Assembly: GCF_018294505.1 (NCBI RefSeq)
Contig: NC_057796.1
Location: 186,954,270 to 187,018,269, forward strand
DNA: 64,000 nt
From: Triticum aestivum
Taxonomy: Eukaryota; Streptophyta; Magnoliopsida; Poales; Poaceae
Reading direction: 5' to 3'
Below the pieces are notes generated by a model. The model searched no databases. It saw only the letters and a program-made list of their open reading frames with translations, and was not told the DNA's origin. A program made the translations under genes and the position numbers. Within the stretch, counting starts at the first letter, position 1. Every line of letters starts with the position of its first letter. Below, piece after piece: positions 55,303-64,000 of this stretch.

Positions 55303-58300
55303 TCAGTCTGAACCGTAATTCCCAAGAGTGTCATCTTCTTCATCCTCAATGTCCTCAAACGTTGGCTTCTTCTTGATCAACTCTTGTATGTCCACAGCAC
55401 GACAGGCAATCTTTTCGCCAGCGTCATTGACGTGATGGTTCTCAAAGATATTAAGAACATCTGTGGAATCTTGTACATCAGGAGCAGTGTAAGCATCATC
55501 TTGTTGTGAAACTTCATTAAACGAATTCCTCTGCTCAAACCTTTGCAATACTCTCCAGTCATCGCTACGTGCAAATGTGTCTTCCAAGAAAAATATATGT
55601 GTTGCTTGATTTGCCAAAATAAAAGGCTCGTTGGTCTGGTACGCCGCCTTGACATTGATGGATTTGAAATAATCATCAGCTCTGGGTTTTGCGATCCTGG
55701 AAAACAGGTTATACCAACGACAGCACAACAGAACCACACACCGATGATCCTCGAAACTGGAGATATACTGCAACTGAACAATGTCTGTTATGTTAGCATA
55801 CATTTCAGTTGTCTCTCTGTCGTACGTATCCGTGCTCATGATGGCACTGTTTTGTGTCTTCCTGCCTTCGTCGCGTGCAAGGGTGTTGTAGCGCACATCT
55901 CCAACAACGCAAGATTCATAATGTCTTACCCGAGTATCAGGACCCATTGCTAGTGCGTAAAGGGCATCATCAACTGCCTGCCCATCCTCCCGCATCTTCT
56001 TAACCTATGGTTAGAAAATAGACAAGCTGATCATCTTATGTACTCAATATATTAAAAAACTGACAGTGCAATTCAAAAGCTTACATGGCTCTTGAACCAT
56101 TTCGCAAATCCTGCCATAACCAGTTTGTCAATGTTTCTTGGATTTTGCGGCAGTAACTCCTTTTTGTAGATGCTGCACAACATAGTGATCGCGTCAAACA
56201 TCTAAATATATAAGAATGTGCTGCAAGTTTAGTAGATTACGATGTATAAGCTGCAGTACTTAGCACTTACTTGATATAAGGTAGTATCTCAGGACAGTTA
56301 TTCAACACATACCAAACCATTTTGTCCAAATCTTTAGGTTTGTCCTCTTGTCGACTCTTCCCTGTAACTCGAACAGAATAATCGAAAACATTGAGCCCGA
56401 GATTGTCTTCACCCACCTCTTTGCTAAGCTGATCAGCTGTTTCAATGTATTTTGAGCAGAATGTCAACGCTTCTGTAGCAATGTAGGCCTCTTCAATGGA
56501 ACCCTCGGGTCTAGCTCTGTTCCTAACATAGCCCTTGAAAGTGCCTAGCCGCCTTTCAATAGGGTACATCCAGCCATACTGTACTGGACCTCTAAGTAGT
56601 GCCTCATCAGGTAGATGAACAGCCAAATGCACCATCACATCAAAGAAGGCTGGAGGATATATCTTCTCAAGGTCGCATAGGATAGTTGGTATCTTGTCTC
56701 TAAGACGCTCCAAAGCATCTACCCTGATATTTCTACTACAGAGTTCCCTGAAGAATTGTCCCAACTCTGCAACTGCTCTGTATATGTCAGGGCGGTCCAA
56801 TCCTCTAAGGATAATAGGTAAAACCCTTTGAAGTAGGACGTAGCAGTCATGAGTTTTCAACCCTTGTACCTTGTTTCCATCTGCACTGACTCTCCTTTCA
56901 GGGTTGGAAGCAAATCCATGTGGGAATCTCACACGTGACAGGACCTCGCAGAATTCTTTTCTTTTTACCTTGTCCAAGACGTACACAGCTGGTGCCATAT
57001 CCCGTGGTTTACCTTCATCTTCCACCTACAAATCCTTTCTGATACCCAGGTGTGTCAAGTCAATCCTAGATTTTAAGGTATCTTTCGTCTTGCCTTCAAT
57101 ATTAAGAAGTGTGCCGATAATGCTGTCACATATATTTTTCTCGATGTGCATCACATCAAGATTATGCCGCAGATCCAAATCTTTCCAATACTCCAAGTCC
57201 CACAAAGTGGACCTGCGGGTAAACAATAATCTCTCTTCTGCCCTGCCACGCTTCCTTTTCCCGCTACCATTATCAGGATGGTTTCCTGGTGTAATATGCC
57301 TGACCTTCTCTAATTCCACTTGCAACTCATCGGCGGTGAGCCTCTTTGGCGCATCACGGTTTTCATGCTTTGCATTGAGCACATGTGTTCGGTATTTTGT
57401 AGGACGCGGCTTGTCCTTGGCAAGGAAACGACGGTGTCCAATGTAACAGATCTTGCTAAGTATTGCGTATGACAGCGGATTCCTGTCACAGCGAACACAT
57501 GCATTGTAACCATGTGTCGTTCGCCCTGACATAGTGCCCAAAGCCGGATAATCATGGATGCACCAAATTATAACAACACGCAGAAAGAAATCAGCTGGTG
57601 GGCTGCTATATAGGTCTCGAGTGAGAACACCCCTCCATAGCTGTTGAAGTTCCTCCACAAGAGGCTCCATGAATAAATCAAAATCCTTTCCAGGACTTTT
57701 TGGACCTGGGATGAGCAAGGCCATCATGTAGTTTGATTCTTTGGTGCAGACATTTGGAGGCATGTTGTAAGGGATAACAAGCACTGGCCACATGCTATAT
57801 GTGGCGCTCTGGTGGCCAAATGGGTTAAATCCATCTGAAGCTAAGCCAAGTCTAATGTTTCTCGGGTCAGCAGCAAACTTTTTGTGTTTCTGATTGAAGC
57901 TTTTCCACTCACTACCATGAGATGGATGGCTCATTACATTCTGATCTCTGTACTCCTGGTTCCTAGAATGCCACAGTACATCCTCTCTTGTTTCAGCATC
58001 ATGAAACAACCTCTGCAATCTTGGTGTAATTGGAAAATGTCTCAGAACATTATGAGGAATCCTCTTCACAGCATCACCATCTTTCCATCTTGATGATTTG
58101 CATTTCGGGCATTCACTTAAGTTGGCATAATCCTTCCGAACAGAACACAATTATTCTTACAAACATGGATCATATCATATCCAATTCCAACTGCACGAAA
58201 GAAATTCTTCATTTTACTGTAGGTGTGTGGCAGCTCAGACGCATCTGGGAAAGCTTTGCGGAAAGCAGCCAACATCGCATCGAATGATTTGGTGGTCATC

Positions 58301-58818
58301 TGCTCAGATGTCTTCACCTGAAGAAAGGTGACCATAGCTGAGAATACTGACAGCTTATTTCCTGGGGTGACAGCCACGTTGCATTGTTCCAACATGCGGG
58401 CCCACCGTTTTTCTTCTGCAGATGAAAGTCCACGAAATGCACAAGCACTTCGTAGCATTGTTTCAATGTTGGTCAAACTCACTGGCTCCGCCACCACTTC
58501 CTCCTCCTCCTCTTCCACCTGAGCATTAGGCAGATCAAGATGGTCATCTGCTGCTTCCATGTAGCCAGTAACATTGACGTTCACAGCTTCACTATGATGA
58601 ACCCACCTAATATATGTGACCGACATCCCACACAAGTGTAGATGATTTTGCACAGTTGACTAGGGTCTTGTAACTAAATTCATACAACTGCTACATGGGC
58701 AGAGCACATCTGATTTCGGACCACCGTACTCAGCTCTGATAAAGTTCATGAAGTTTTCAACCCCCTCGACATATGCAGCAAAGAATCTTCGAGCAGAAGT
58801 TACCCAAGTCCTGTCCAT
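55303..58818 (-). pseudogene. CACTA transposase with Transpos_assoc, tnp2, DUF4218 and DUF4216 regions
   Basis: The start ATG is at 58818. N-terminal: MDRTWVTSARRF, FMNFIRAEYGG, VLCPCSSC, then TAG at 58662-58660 and HLHLCGMSVTYIRWVHH. A long linker ends YDMIHVCKNNCVLF. A one-base loss near 58128 shifts to KDYANLSECPKCKSSRW. The tnp2 core has VLRHFPITPRLQRLF, GLASDGFNPFGH, YMMALLIPGPKSPGKDFDLF, TTHGYNACVRCDRNP, LDVMHIEKNICDSIIGTLL. TAG at 57028-57026 is followed by DUF4218 (LKTHDCYVLLQRVLPIILRG, PPAFFDVMVHLAVHLPDEA, YPIERRLGTFKGYVRNRA). A GTAAGT donor at 56270 starts the introns; exons near 56201-56085 and 56004-55303 carry DUF4216 (DVRYNTLARDEGRKTQNS, CRWYNLF, FILANQATHIFFLED). Only about three lesions break it. 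Confidence 0.9.
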
Positions 58819-59371
58819 CTATTAGACATACGAATTAGTTCTTCTACTAGATATTACAGGAAAAACATATATGCTTTTTATGAAGTCCAGGAAAAAATAC
58901 CTAGGTCGATGTCTAAAGCTATGGCAAGATATTTGGAGAGCAGATCTAAGTAACGAAATATACTTAAAGCTAATTCAGCAAACAGATTTGATTGCTAAAT
59001 TATGGCAGGCTATTTTAGTAGTCAATGACGCCGAGCACAAAGCCATCGAACTATCGAAGGCCATCGCAGCAACAAAGATCGGGTATAAAATGGTGTAGAG
59101 CTATTTCACCTAACAGATTGGCTACTAGACCATGGCAATCTATGTCACAATAAATATATGGCAGGATATTTTAGCAACTAATCGGGCTTGGCATGCCATC
59201 TCAGCTAAGCAGATTGAGTGTAGAACAGGGCAAGGAAGCTTCTTCAGCAGAGCATATTGACTGTAAACTACTTCGGCAAACAGTGAGATTAATAGCGTCT
59301 ATCAGCTAACATTCAGCGCTACACCGACATGCACGGGGCCTTAGTCTAGAATGCGCGTACCGTGGGAGAAG

Positions 59372-59463
59372 CTGACCGCCGTGCGTCTCCACACGAATGT
59401 CGCCAGCGGTGGAGGCACTGACCGCCGTGCGCCTCCACAAGAACGTCGCCAGCGGCGGCGTGG
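59372..59463. repeat. 46-bp tandem duplication upstream of the CACTA-2 transposase
   Basis: CTGACCGCCGTGCG(T/C)CTCCAC followed by AA(T/C)GTCGCCAGCGG(T/C)GG occurs twice. The nearby sequence to about 59860 is GC-rich, non-coding and probably promoter or leader on the minus strand. Confidence 0.85.
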
Positions 59464-59900
59464 CTACAAGACGGCAGTCTACGAGAGTGTACTATGGGAG
59501 CGAGAGGATCTCCATGCGTCCCCTCGACGAACCGTGGCGCCGACGTATCGGTGCAGCGGGGAGGGCGGCTTTGGCAGAGCGAATGGAGTGGATGGGGATG
59601 GGGGGAGGGGGGTTTGGGGAATATTATTGGCTAGTTGGCCGAAGGGCGGTTGAATTTGGGATTTGGGAGGAATTTTTGGGGGGTGGGGGATTTTCGCGCG
59701 GTGGGCGGGGGAGTGTGGCGCATGGTCAGTTTCTCCAAGTGCAGTCCCACGTGTTAGTGAAGAGGCAAGCCAAAGCGCGTTCCGTTTGCGTGAGCCGTGT
59801 GCAGGACCGAACGTGTGTGGGGTGCAATGCGACCGCGACAGGGGTGCTGTGAGTGTACCGCCTTTTTTTCCTTTTAATCTAGGTGCTTCGCCCCCTCAAA

Positions 59901-60299
59901 AAAAACTTGGTGCTTTGCGCGATCCATCGATACTACTACTAGTAATCCGGTAATCCCGACTAAAACGGCGCGGCCGGGTCTTTTCCCGCGATATGCTGGG
60001 AGGTTGGCCTAGTTGGGTTTTTTAGGACGAGTAATGCTACCTGCGTAATCCCAGTCACGTAATTAACGTAATGTGAAACGTGTGAGTTGTTGATTGTAGA
60101 TTGGGGGGAGGGAGGGGCCCACCACCATGAAAATCAGGGAGGAGAGAGAGAGAGGCAATTTATGTTAACCCTTTCGTAGGTTCCCGTAGATGTAGGAAGA
60201 TGTGAAATGCGTGAATGTGTAGTGGACGTACTATTGGAGTGCCTAAGATAAATTGTGTATGTAGACCCTATGTGTTTATTTAATTCACATGTTAGCTTT
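59901..60299. other. No gene seen
   Basis: Mixed non-coding sequence; a G-run and purine block near 60100-60150. I see nothing else. Confidence 0.4.
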
Positions 60300-60310
60300 G
60301 TGTCGGTTCA

Positions 60311-60507
60311 ATAAAAAGCAGAGTTGGTGATGATGGTGTGCCTGCCATCCTGCAATATAGGCCGTCTGGTCTATATCTAACGATAGGAAGGGAACTATGA
60401 CAATTTACCCGCACTCCTCTCCACATTTGCAGATAAGGCCTTCCCTCGTTCATCCTTTTCTCTCACAAGATCTTGATGTTCCGTGCAACGCACAAGCATC
60501 TTGCTAG
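60311..60507. mobile_element. Half copy of the foldback element family
   Basis: Runs from ATAAAAAGCAGAGTTGGTGA to CATCTTGCTAG and matches 62650-62846 almost base for base. It includes TTCCGTGCAACGCAC, close to the terminal motif of the family. The opposite arm is missing. Confidence 0.75.
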
Positions 60508-60599
60508 TACTCCTACAATATACTATATTATTGTGAAAGTTCATATACACCGGCCGAGATTAATGCAAACACGGCAGATTTTCATTACATTTCGAACTT

Positions 60600-61130
60600 T
60601 CATAGGACAGAAAAATAAAAGAAACCTGACCCTAGACCTATTCTACAGCGGCGACCGACGTCCTCCATCTGCGATCTCCATTTACGGGGGCGGGGTTCAA
60701 GACGAAGGTGCGGTCTCCGGCGAGGAAGAGTAGAACACGGGAGACGGACCGGCCAGTTGGCACACCATGCCCTGCCGCCTCCCATGCCCTACTCATCCTT
60801 GGAGGAGTCCCTGACCTCGGCGGTGTCAGACGTTGGACGACGGCAAGTAGGACGCGTGGCTGACGGTGCTCCCGTTGTCGGCCACCATCGTGGCCACCGC
60901 TTGTGCGGTCACGTCCGCGTCCGGCTACGCCGCTATTGCGTCGCGAGCGGTGACTTGAGCGAGGGCGGCGACCTCGAGCTTCATCCCCGAAGACAAAGCT
61001 CTCCTGCAGAGCGTTCACGCTCGCGGTCATGGCGGATGTGGTGCCAGGTAGCAGGACGATGCGCTACGGTGTGGAGGTTAGCTGGGCATTGCCGCTTTAA
61101 GTAGTGCATTCCGGTGAGGCCAAAGTATCC
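60600..61130 (+). other. GC-rich block with decayed coding character
   Basis: Plus-strand frames read MPYSSLEESLTSAVSDVGRRQ and, in a shifted frame, AWLTVLPLSATIVATACAVT and SGYAAIASRAV. The second part is hydrophobic and could be a membrane segment. I cannot assign a family; it may be a fragment of a host gene. Confidence 0.3.
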
Positions 61131-61369
61131 GGGTGCATCATTAAGTCGCCGGAGTTGGTTCCTCGGTCACCGAGCCTCTTAACGACGGCATACGGATGGA
61201 TGGCATGAATGCGGGCACCTGGCGCCGGCTGGGAACGCACCACGTGACAGCACGAGGGACAAGGGTTTTTGGTGTGCCAGGGTAGTCAGCTGCAGTCGTG
61301 GCAACGTTGGAGATGCCCTTTGCTCACATGCGACCCCACGTGTCATTGAAAAAGCAAGACAACTAGGCA

Positions 61370-61670
61370 TGGTCTCAGGTCCTGGGGATGCAGTTGGACG
61401 CGCTACACCACTCCACGGACGCGTCGCGGCGCGCGCGCACTTCGGCGCCGCGTGCATCCTCGACGAGCCGGGTGTTGATCTGCTGGTTGTGCCATAGCGC
61501 TAACGCCACCCCCGGCACACTGAAACCGACCGTGTCCAGTGACGACGAGCGTGTCACTCACCACGGTCGCCCTATCCAGATGTGGTGCTGGAGCTGCGCA
61601 ACGTTGCTGGCCCCCACGACCCACATGAACTGTTGCCGGTGGCGAGGAGGTCGTGGGCCAGCTCTTCCAT
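61370..61670 (-). pseudogene. UDP-glycosyltransferase fragment (C-terminal), decayed
   Basis: On the minus strand: MEELAHDLLATG (61670-61635), a frameshift, QFMWVVGASNVAQLQ, a TGA, SSLDTVGFSVPGVALALW, then NQQINTRLVEDARGAEVRARRDASV. This follows the order of plant family-1 glycosyltransferases, which transfer sugar from UDP-sugar to small molecules: helix with LA-x-GL, F-x-WV-V, then the PSPG signature box. Here the first half of the PSPG box (W-x-PQ…HCGWN) is missing, and the closing D-Q of the box reads N-Q, so the enzyme would be inactive. The N-terminal half is absent. No intact copy lies in the window. It may be a dead gene or a piece carried by a transposon. Confidence 0.65.
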
Positions 61671-62041
61671 TGGACTAGTCTGCGCCACGTCGTCCCGACA
61701 GGTGTGCCCCACATGTCGGTTTCCCTGTTTTCCCGGCCATATTCAAGCATTAGTGCTCCGCGTTGCGCATTAGGCGCAGAACAGGTGGTTTTTGTGCCCT
61801 GGTTCAAATGTGGTACGGTACCAAGTTGTTACCCCAGCCCCAAGTGTGGTGGTTTTGGGTACGGTACCACCCTTTTCCTTTTCAAGTAGTGAAGCGTAAC
61901 ACTTGATTAAGTAGCCGGATGGTGTGCTAAATGTAGGTGCCCGACTGTTTGAAATAATAAATGAGGTGTGCCCGGTCCGTGCCCGCATTTAGGGGTCCAA
62001 GTTACCATGTTCCAGCAGTAGTAACTATACTAGTCCCTACG
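61671..62041. other. No gene seen
   Basis: Contains a small direct repeat (GGTACGGTACCA at 61812 and 61858). Further upstream exons of the glycosyltransferase were not recognised. Confidence 0.4.
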
Positions 62042-62229
62042 TACTCCCTCTGTTTTTATTTACTCCGCACTTTAGCTTTGCTCAAAGTCAAACTTTGTAA
62101 ACTTTGACAAAGTTTATAGACAGAAATAATAACATATACAATAACAAATCAATACCATTAGATTCATTATTGAATATACTTTCACATCATATATATTTGC
62201 TATTGTAAATGTTCATATTTCTACTCTTA

Positions 62230-62643
62230 CTAGCAAGATGCCCGTGCGTTGCACGTAACATCAAGATGCATTTGTATGACTAGTTTATCTTGTGAGAGAA
62301 AAGGATGAACGAGGGAAGGCCTTATTTGCAAATGTGGAGAGGTGTGTGGGTACCTTTTTGCAAATTGCCATAGTTTCCTTCCTATCCGTCAGATATAAAT
62401 CGGACGGCCTATATTGCAGGATGGCAGGCACACCATCATCACCAACTCTGTTTTTTATAAGAGTCCGTCCGATTTATATCTGACGGATAGGAAGGAAACT
62501 ATGGCAATTTTGCAAAAAGATACCCACACCCCTCTCCACATTTGCAAATAAGGCCTTCCCTCATTCATCCTTTTCTCCCACAAGATAAACTACTCATACA
62601 AATGCATCTTGATGTTCCGTGCAACGCACGGGCATCTTGCTAG
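62230..62643. mobile_element. Foldback element with long inverted arms
   Basis: The left arm starts CTAGCAAGATGCCCGTGCG and is repeated inverted at the right end (CGCACGGGCATCTTGCTAG). The arms are about 180 bases with few mismatches, around a short centre near 62415-62460 (ATGGCAGGCACACCATCATC). It is non-coding and inserted in a Stowaway MITE. Confidence 0.88.
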
Positions 62644-62846
62644 TGTAGATAAAAAGCAGAGTTGGTGATGATGGTGTGCCTGCCATCCTGCAATATAGGC
62701 CGTCCGATCTATATCTAACGGATAGGAAGGAAACTATGACAATTTACCCGCACTCCTCTCCACATTTGCAGATAAGGCCTTCCCTCGTTCATCCTTTTCT
62801 CCCACAAGATCTTGATGTTCCGTGCAACGCACGGGCATCTTGCTAG
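62644..62846. mobile_element. Second, half-length copy of the foldback family
   Basis: Directly follows the first element and again ends CATCTTGCTAG. It matches 60311-60507 more closely than the arm next to it, so it is a separate subfamily or was created by a tandem insertion. Confidence 0.8.
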
Positions 62847-62928
62847 TTTTCTATAAATTTGGTCAAATTTTATGAAGTTTGACTTCAGTCAAACCTAATA
62901 TGCAGAGTAAATAAAAACAGAGGGAGTA

Positions 62929-63383
62929 TCTTACTCCGTGACCAAGACGGAAGGGAAAACGAGACAACTTATTGTTTATTTGAGCCGTTCAAGTATAATC
63001 ATGTGGCGTTGCTTATTTCTCATTCCTCTCCAACCCTCTTCTCCATCGATCATGCCGCCCTCCGGTCGAGTCCATCCTCCCGCATGCCTCATTTGAACAT
63101 TCCGCCGAGTATCATTCGCATGTGGGCCTAGACCATGCTTGTATTTCCAATGTTGTAATTTGTCCGACATGCATACAAACAAACGGTTCGTTTAAAGTTT
63201 CACTTTGCCTCCACTACGTGTCGCTTCCCGTCTTAGTTTTGACATCCCATTCGGTTCATGCCCCGACACATCTTGACGAGATCGATTGATGTTGAGAGAT
63301 CAATTGCGTGTCGTGCAAGGAGATAAAGGTTTGGTCTGTTTCTATGATAGAAATGACCCGCGGGGGGGGGGTCTGTGGGGATC
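62929..63383. other. No gene seen
   Basis: Non-coding; a run of G at 63362-63371. Nothing else recognised. Confidence 0.4.
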
Positions 63384-63614
63384 AGAGGGAGTATATTGTA
63401 CGTTCATAAGCGAAACGAACGTATTGTACCCACCCTAGTCCTCTTTCAATCGATCTCCGGACCCCGAGATGAAATCGAGAGAAAACGAGTGGGTGCATGT
63501 GTGATACCTAGGGTGGATTCAAATTTTTGAACCGGTGATCATAGCATCCGCAAATCATATATAAAGGGTATTCAATGTTCGTTCCGCTTTTGAACGTACA
63601 ATATACTCCCTCCG
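63384..63614. repeat. Inverted repeat with Stowaway-like ends facing inward
   Basis: The left arm AGAGGGAGTATATTGTACGT… (63384-63420) is mirrored at 63578-63614 (…ACGTACAATATACTCCCTCC). About 155 bases lie between the arms. The GAGGGAGTA and TACTCCCTC blocks are turned opposite to the usual Stowaway order, so this is either a composite of two MITEs or a different MITE with these ends. Confidence 0.7.
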
Positions 63615-63934
63615 ATCCTTTCTAGCTCACATATAAGTTTTATGTGTAGTCAAAGTATCTCTACTTTGATCAAACTTACAGAAAAAAGTATCAACATTCA
63701 ACAACGCCCAATCAATATTGTTAGATTTGTACGTACTTCTAGATTTGTATTCAAACAGAGATGGTTTCCAATTTGTTTTCAACCACGTGAATGTGCTTGT
63801 TCTTGCGCATGCTCTTCCTACTAGGATTTCGCCACGTATAACCAATCCAATAGTAACTTTTTTTAAGCTCCATGTCCAATAGTACTAGTGGAGTACTGAC
63901 AACATCTGTAGTAGAGTATGATGTGCTCATAGTA

Positions 63935-64000
63935 CTCCCTCCTTCCATTTATATAGGGCCTAAGAGCAAGTCTAATATGGCCTAGTCAGTAAAATCCTAC
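63935..64000 (+). mobile_element. Start of another Stowaway-like MITE, cut by the window end
   Basis: CTCCCTCCTTCCATTTATAT preceded by TA. The other end lies outside the window. Confidence 0.6.

Larger units (their letters stand above)
54000..59900 (-). mobile_element. CACTA-type DNA transposon with transposase and GRF gene ('CACTA-2')
   Basis: Holds a nearly full transposase on the minus strand and a GRF zinc-finger gene on the plus strand, facing each other tail to tail. At 58930-59300 the motif 'cagc(a/t)aa(a/g)cagatt' recurs with 'atggca(g/a)(g/t)' as degenerate subterminal-like repeats. Exact CACTA ends were not found on either side, so limits are approximate. Confidence 0.65.
62044..62926. 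mobile_element. Stowaway-type (Tc1/mariner) MITE, interrupted
   Basis: The ends CTCCCTCTGTTTTTATTTACTC and its inverted copy (GAGTAAATAAAAACAGAGGGAG) flank the element, with TA on both sides (62042-62043, 62927-62928). Without the foldback insertions it is about 266 bp. It is non-coding and needs mariner transposase from elsewhere. Confidence 0.9.

Overview
This is a plant nuclear window made almost entirely of nested transposable elements. It looks like Triticeae (wheat, Aegilops or barley type). The pointers are a long Copia LTR of the Angela/BARE/WIS type, a Gypsy gag region that I recognise from memory as Sabrina-like, several Gypsy elements with the wheat-typical TGTCGGTGT LTR start, CACTA transposons with the grass GRF zinc-finger companion gene, and Stowaway MITEs. 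No intact host gene was found. The only host-gene-like trace is a decayed UDP-glycosyltransferase at about 61370-61670. Family names are from memory and no database search was run.

Left part (1-24350): a broken CACTA element (1-4017) is cut inside its transposase by a fragment of a TGTAACACCC-type LTR (4018 to about 5757). This fragment joins directly to Gypsy-B (minus strand, to 24350), which has lost its own 3' LTR. Gypsy-A, complete with both LTRs, sits inside the gag region of B (11745-23050, 5-bp duplication CGGCG). A and B share gene order (gag, protease, reverse transcriptase, second RNase H, integrase) and a primer-binding site. Both also carry an extra gene on the opposite strand after integrase. 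That gene encodes a basic Arg-Gly or AT-hook stretch, a B3-like DNA-binding domain and an acidic Ser-rich tail.

Middle part (24351-43760): element D (plus strand, gag-containing, no visible polymerase) runs from the edge of B to 32315 and is split by a 4260-bp solo LTR (27318-31577) with perfect duplication CCAAG. To the right lies a degenerate tandem repeat array with units of about 0.4-0.5 kb (32316-33930 and 43019 to about 43760). The array is interrupted by Gypsy-C (33931-43013). C keeps gag and protease, has no recognisable reverse transcriptase or integrase, and carries a different antisense gene of the 'putative gypsy-type transposon' family.

Right part (43760-64000): a CACTA accessory gene (Transposase_24-like, 44485-45730) is followed by an Angela-type LTR plus leader (45728-49734). 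The LTR is interrupted by a 1294-bp insertion flanked by TA. A CACTA-like terminus at 49735 opens a non-coding block rich in tandem repeats, up to about 53640. Next comes a second CACTA gene pair: a GRF zinc-finger gene (54255-54763) and a nearly full-length transposase with Transpos_assoc, tnp2, DUF4218 and DUF4216 regions (58818-55303, minus). The end of the window holds the glycosyltransferase remnant, foldback elements and Stowaway-type MITEs. Premature stops are shared by many of these genes and are mostly CAG to TAG, as expected for old, methylated, silenced DNA.
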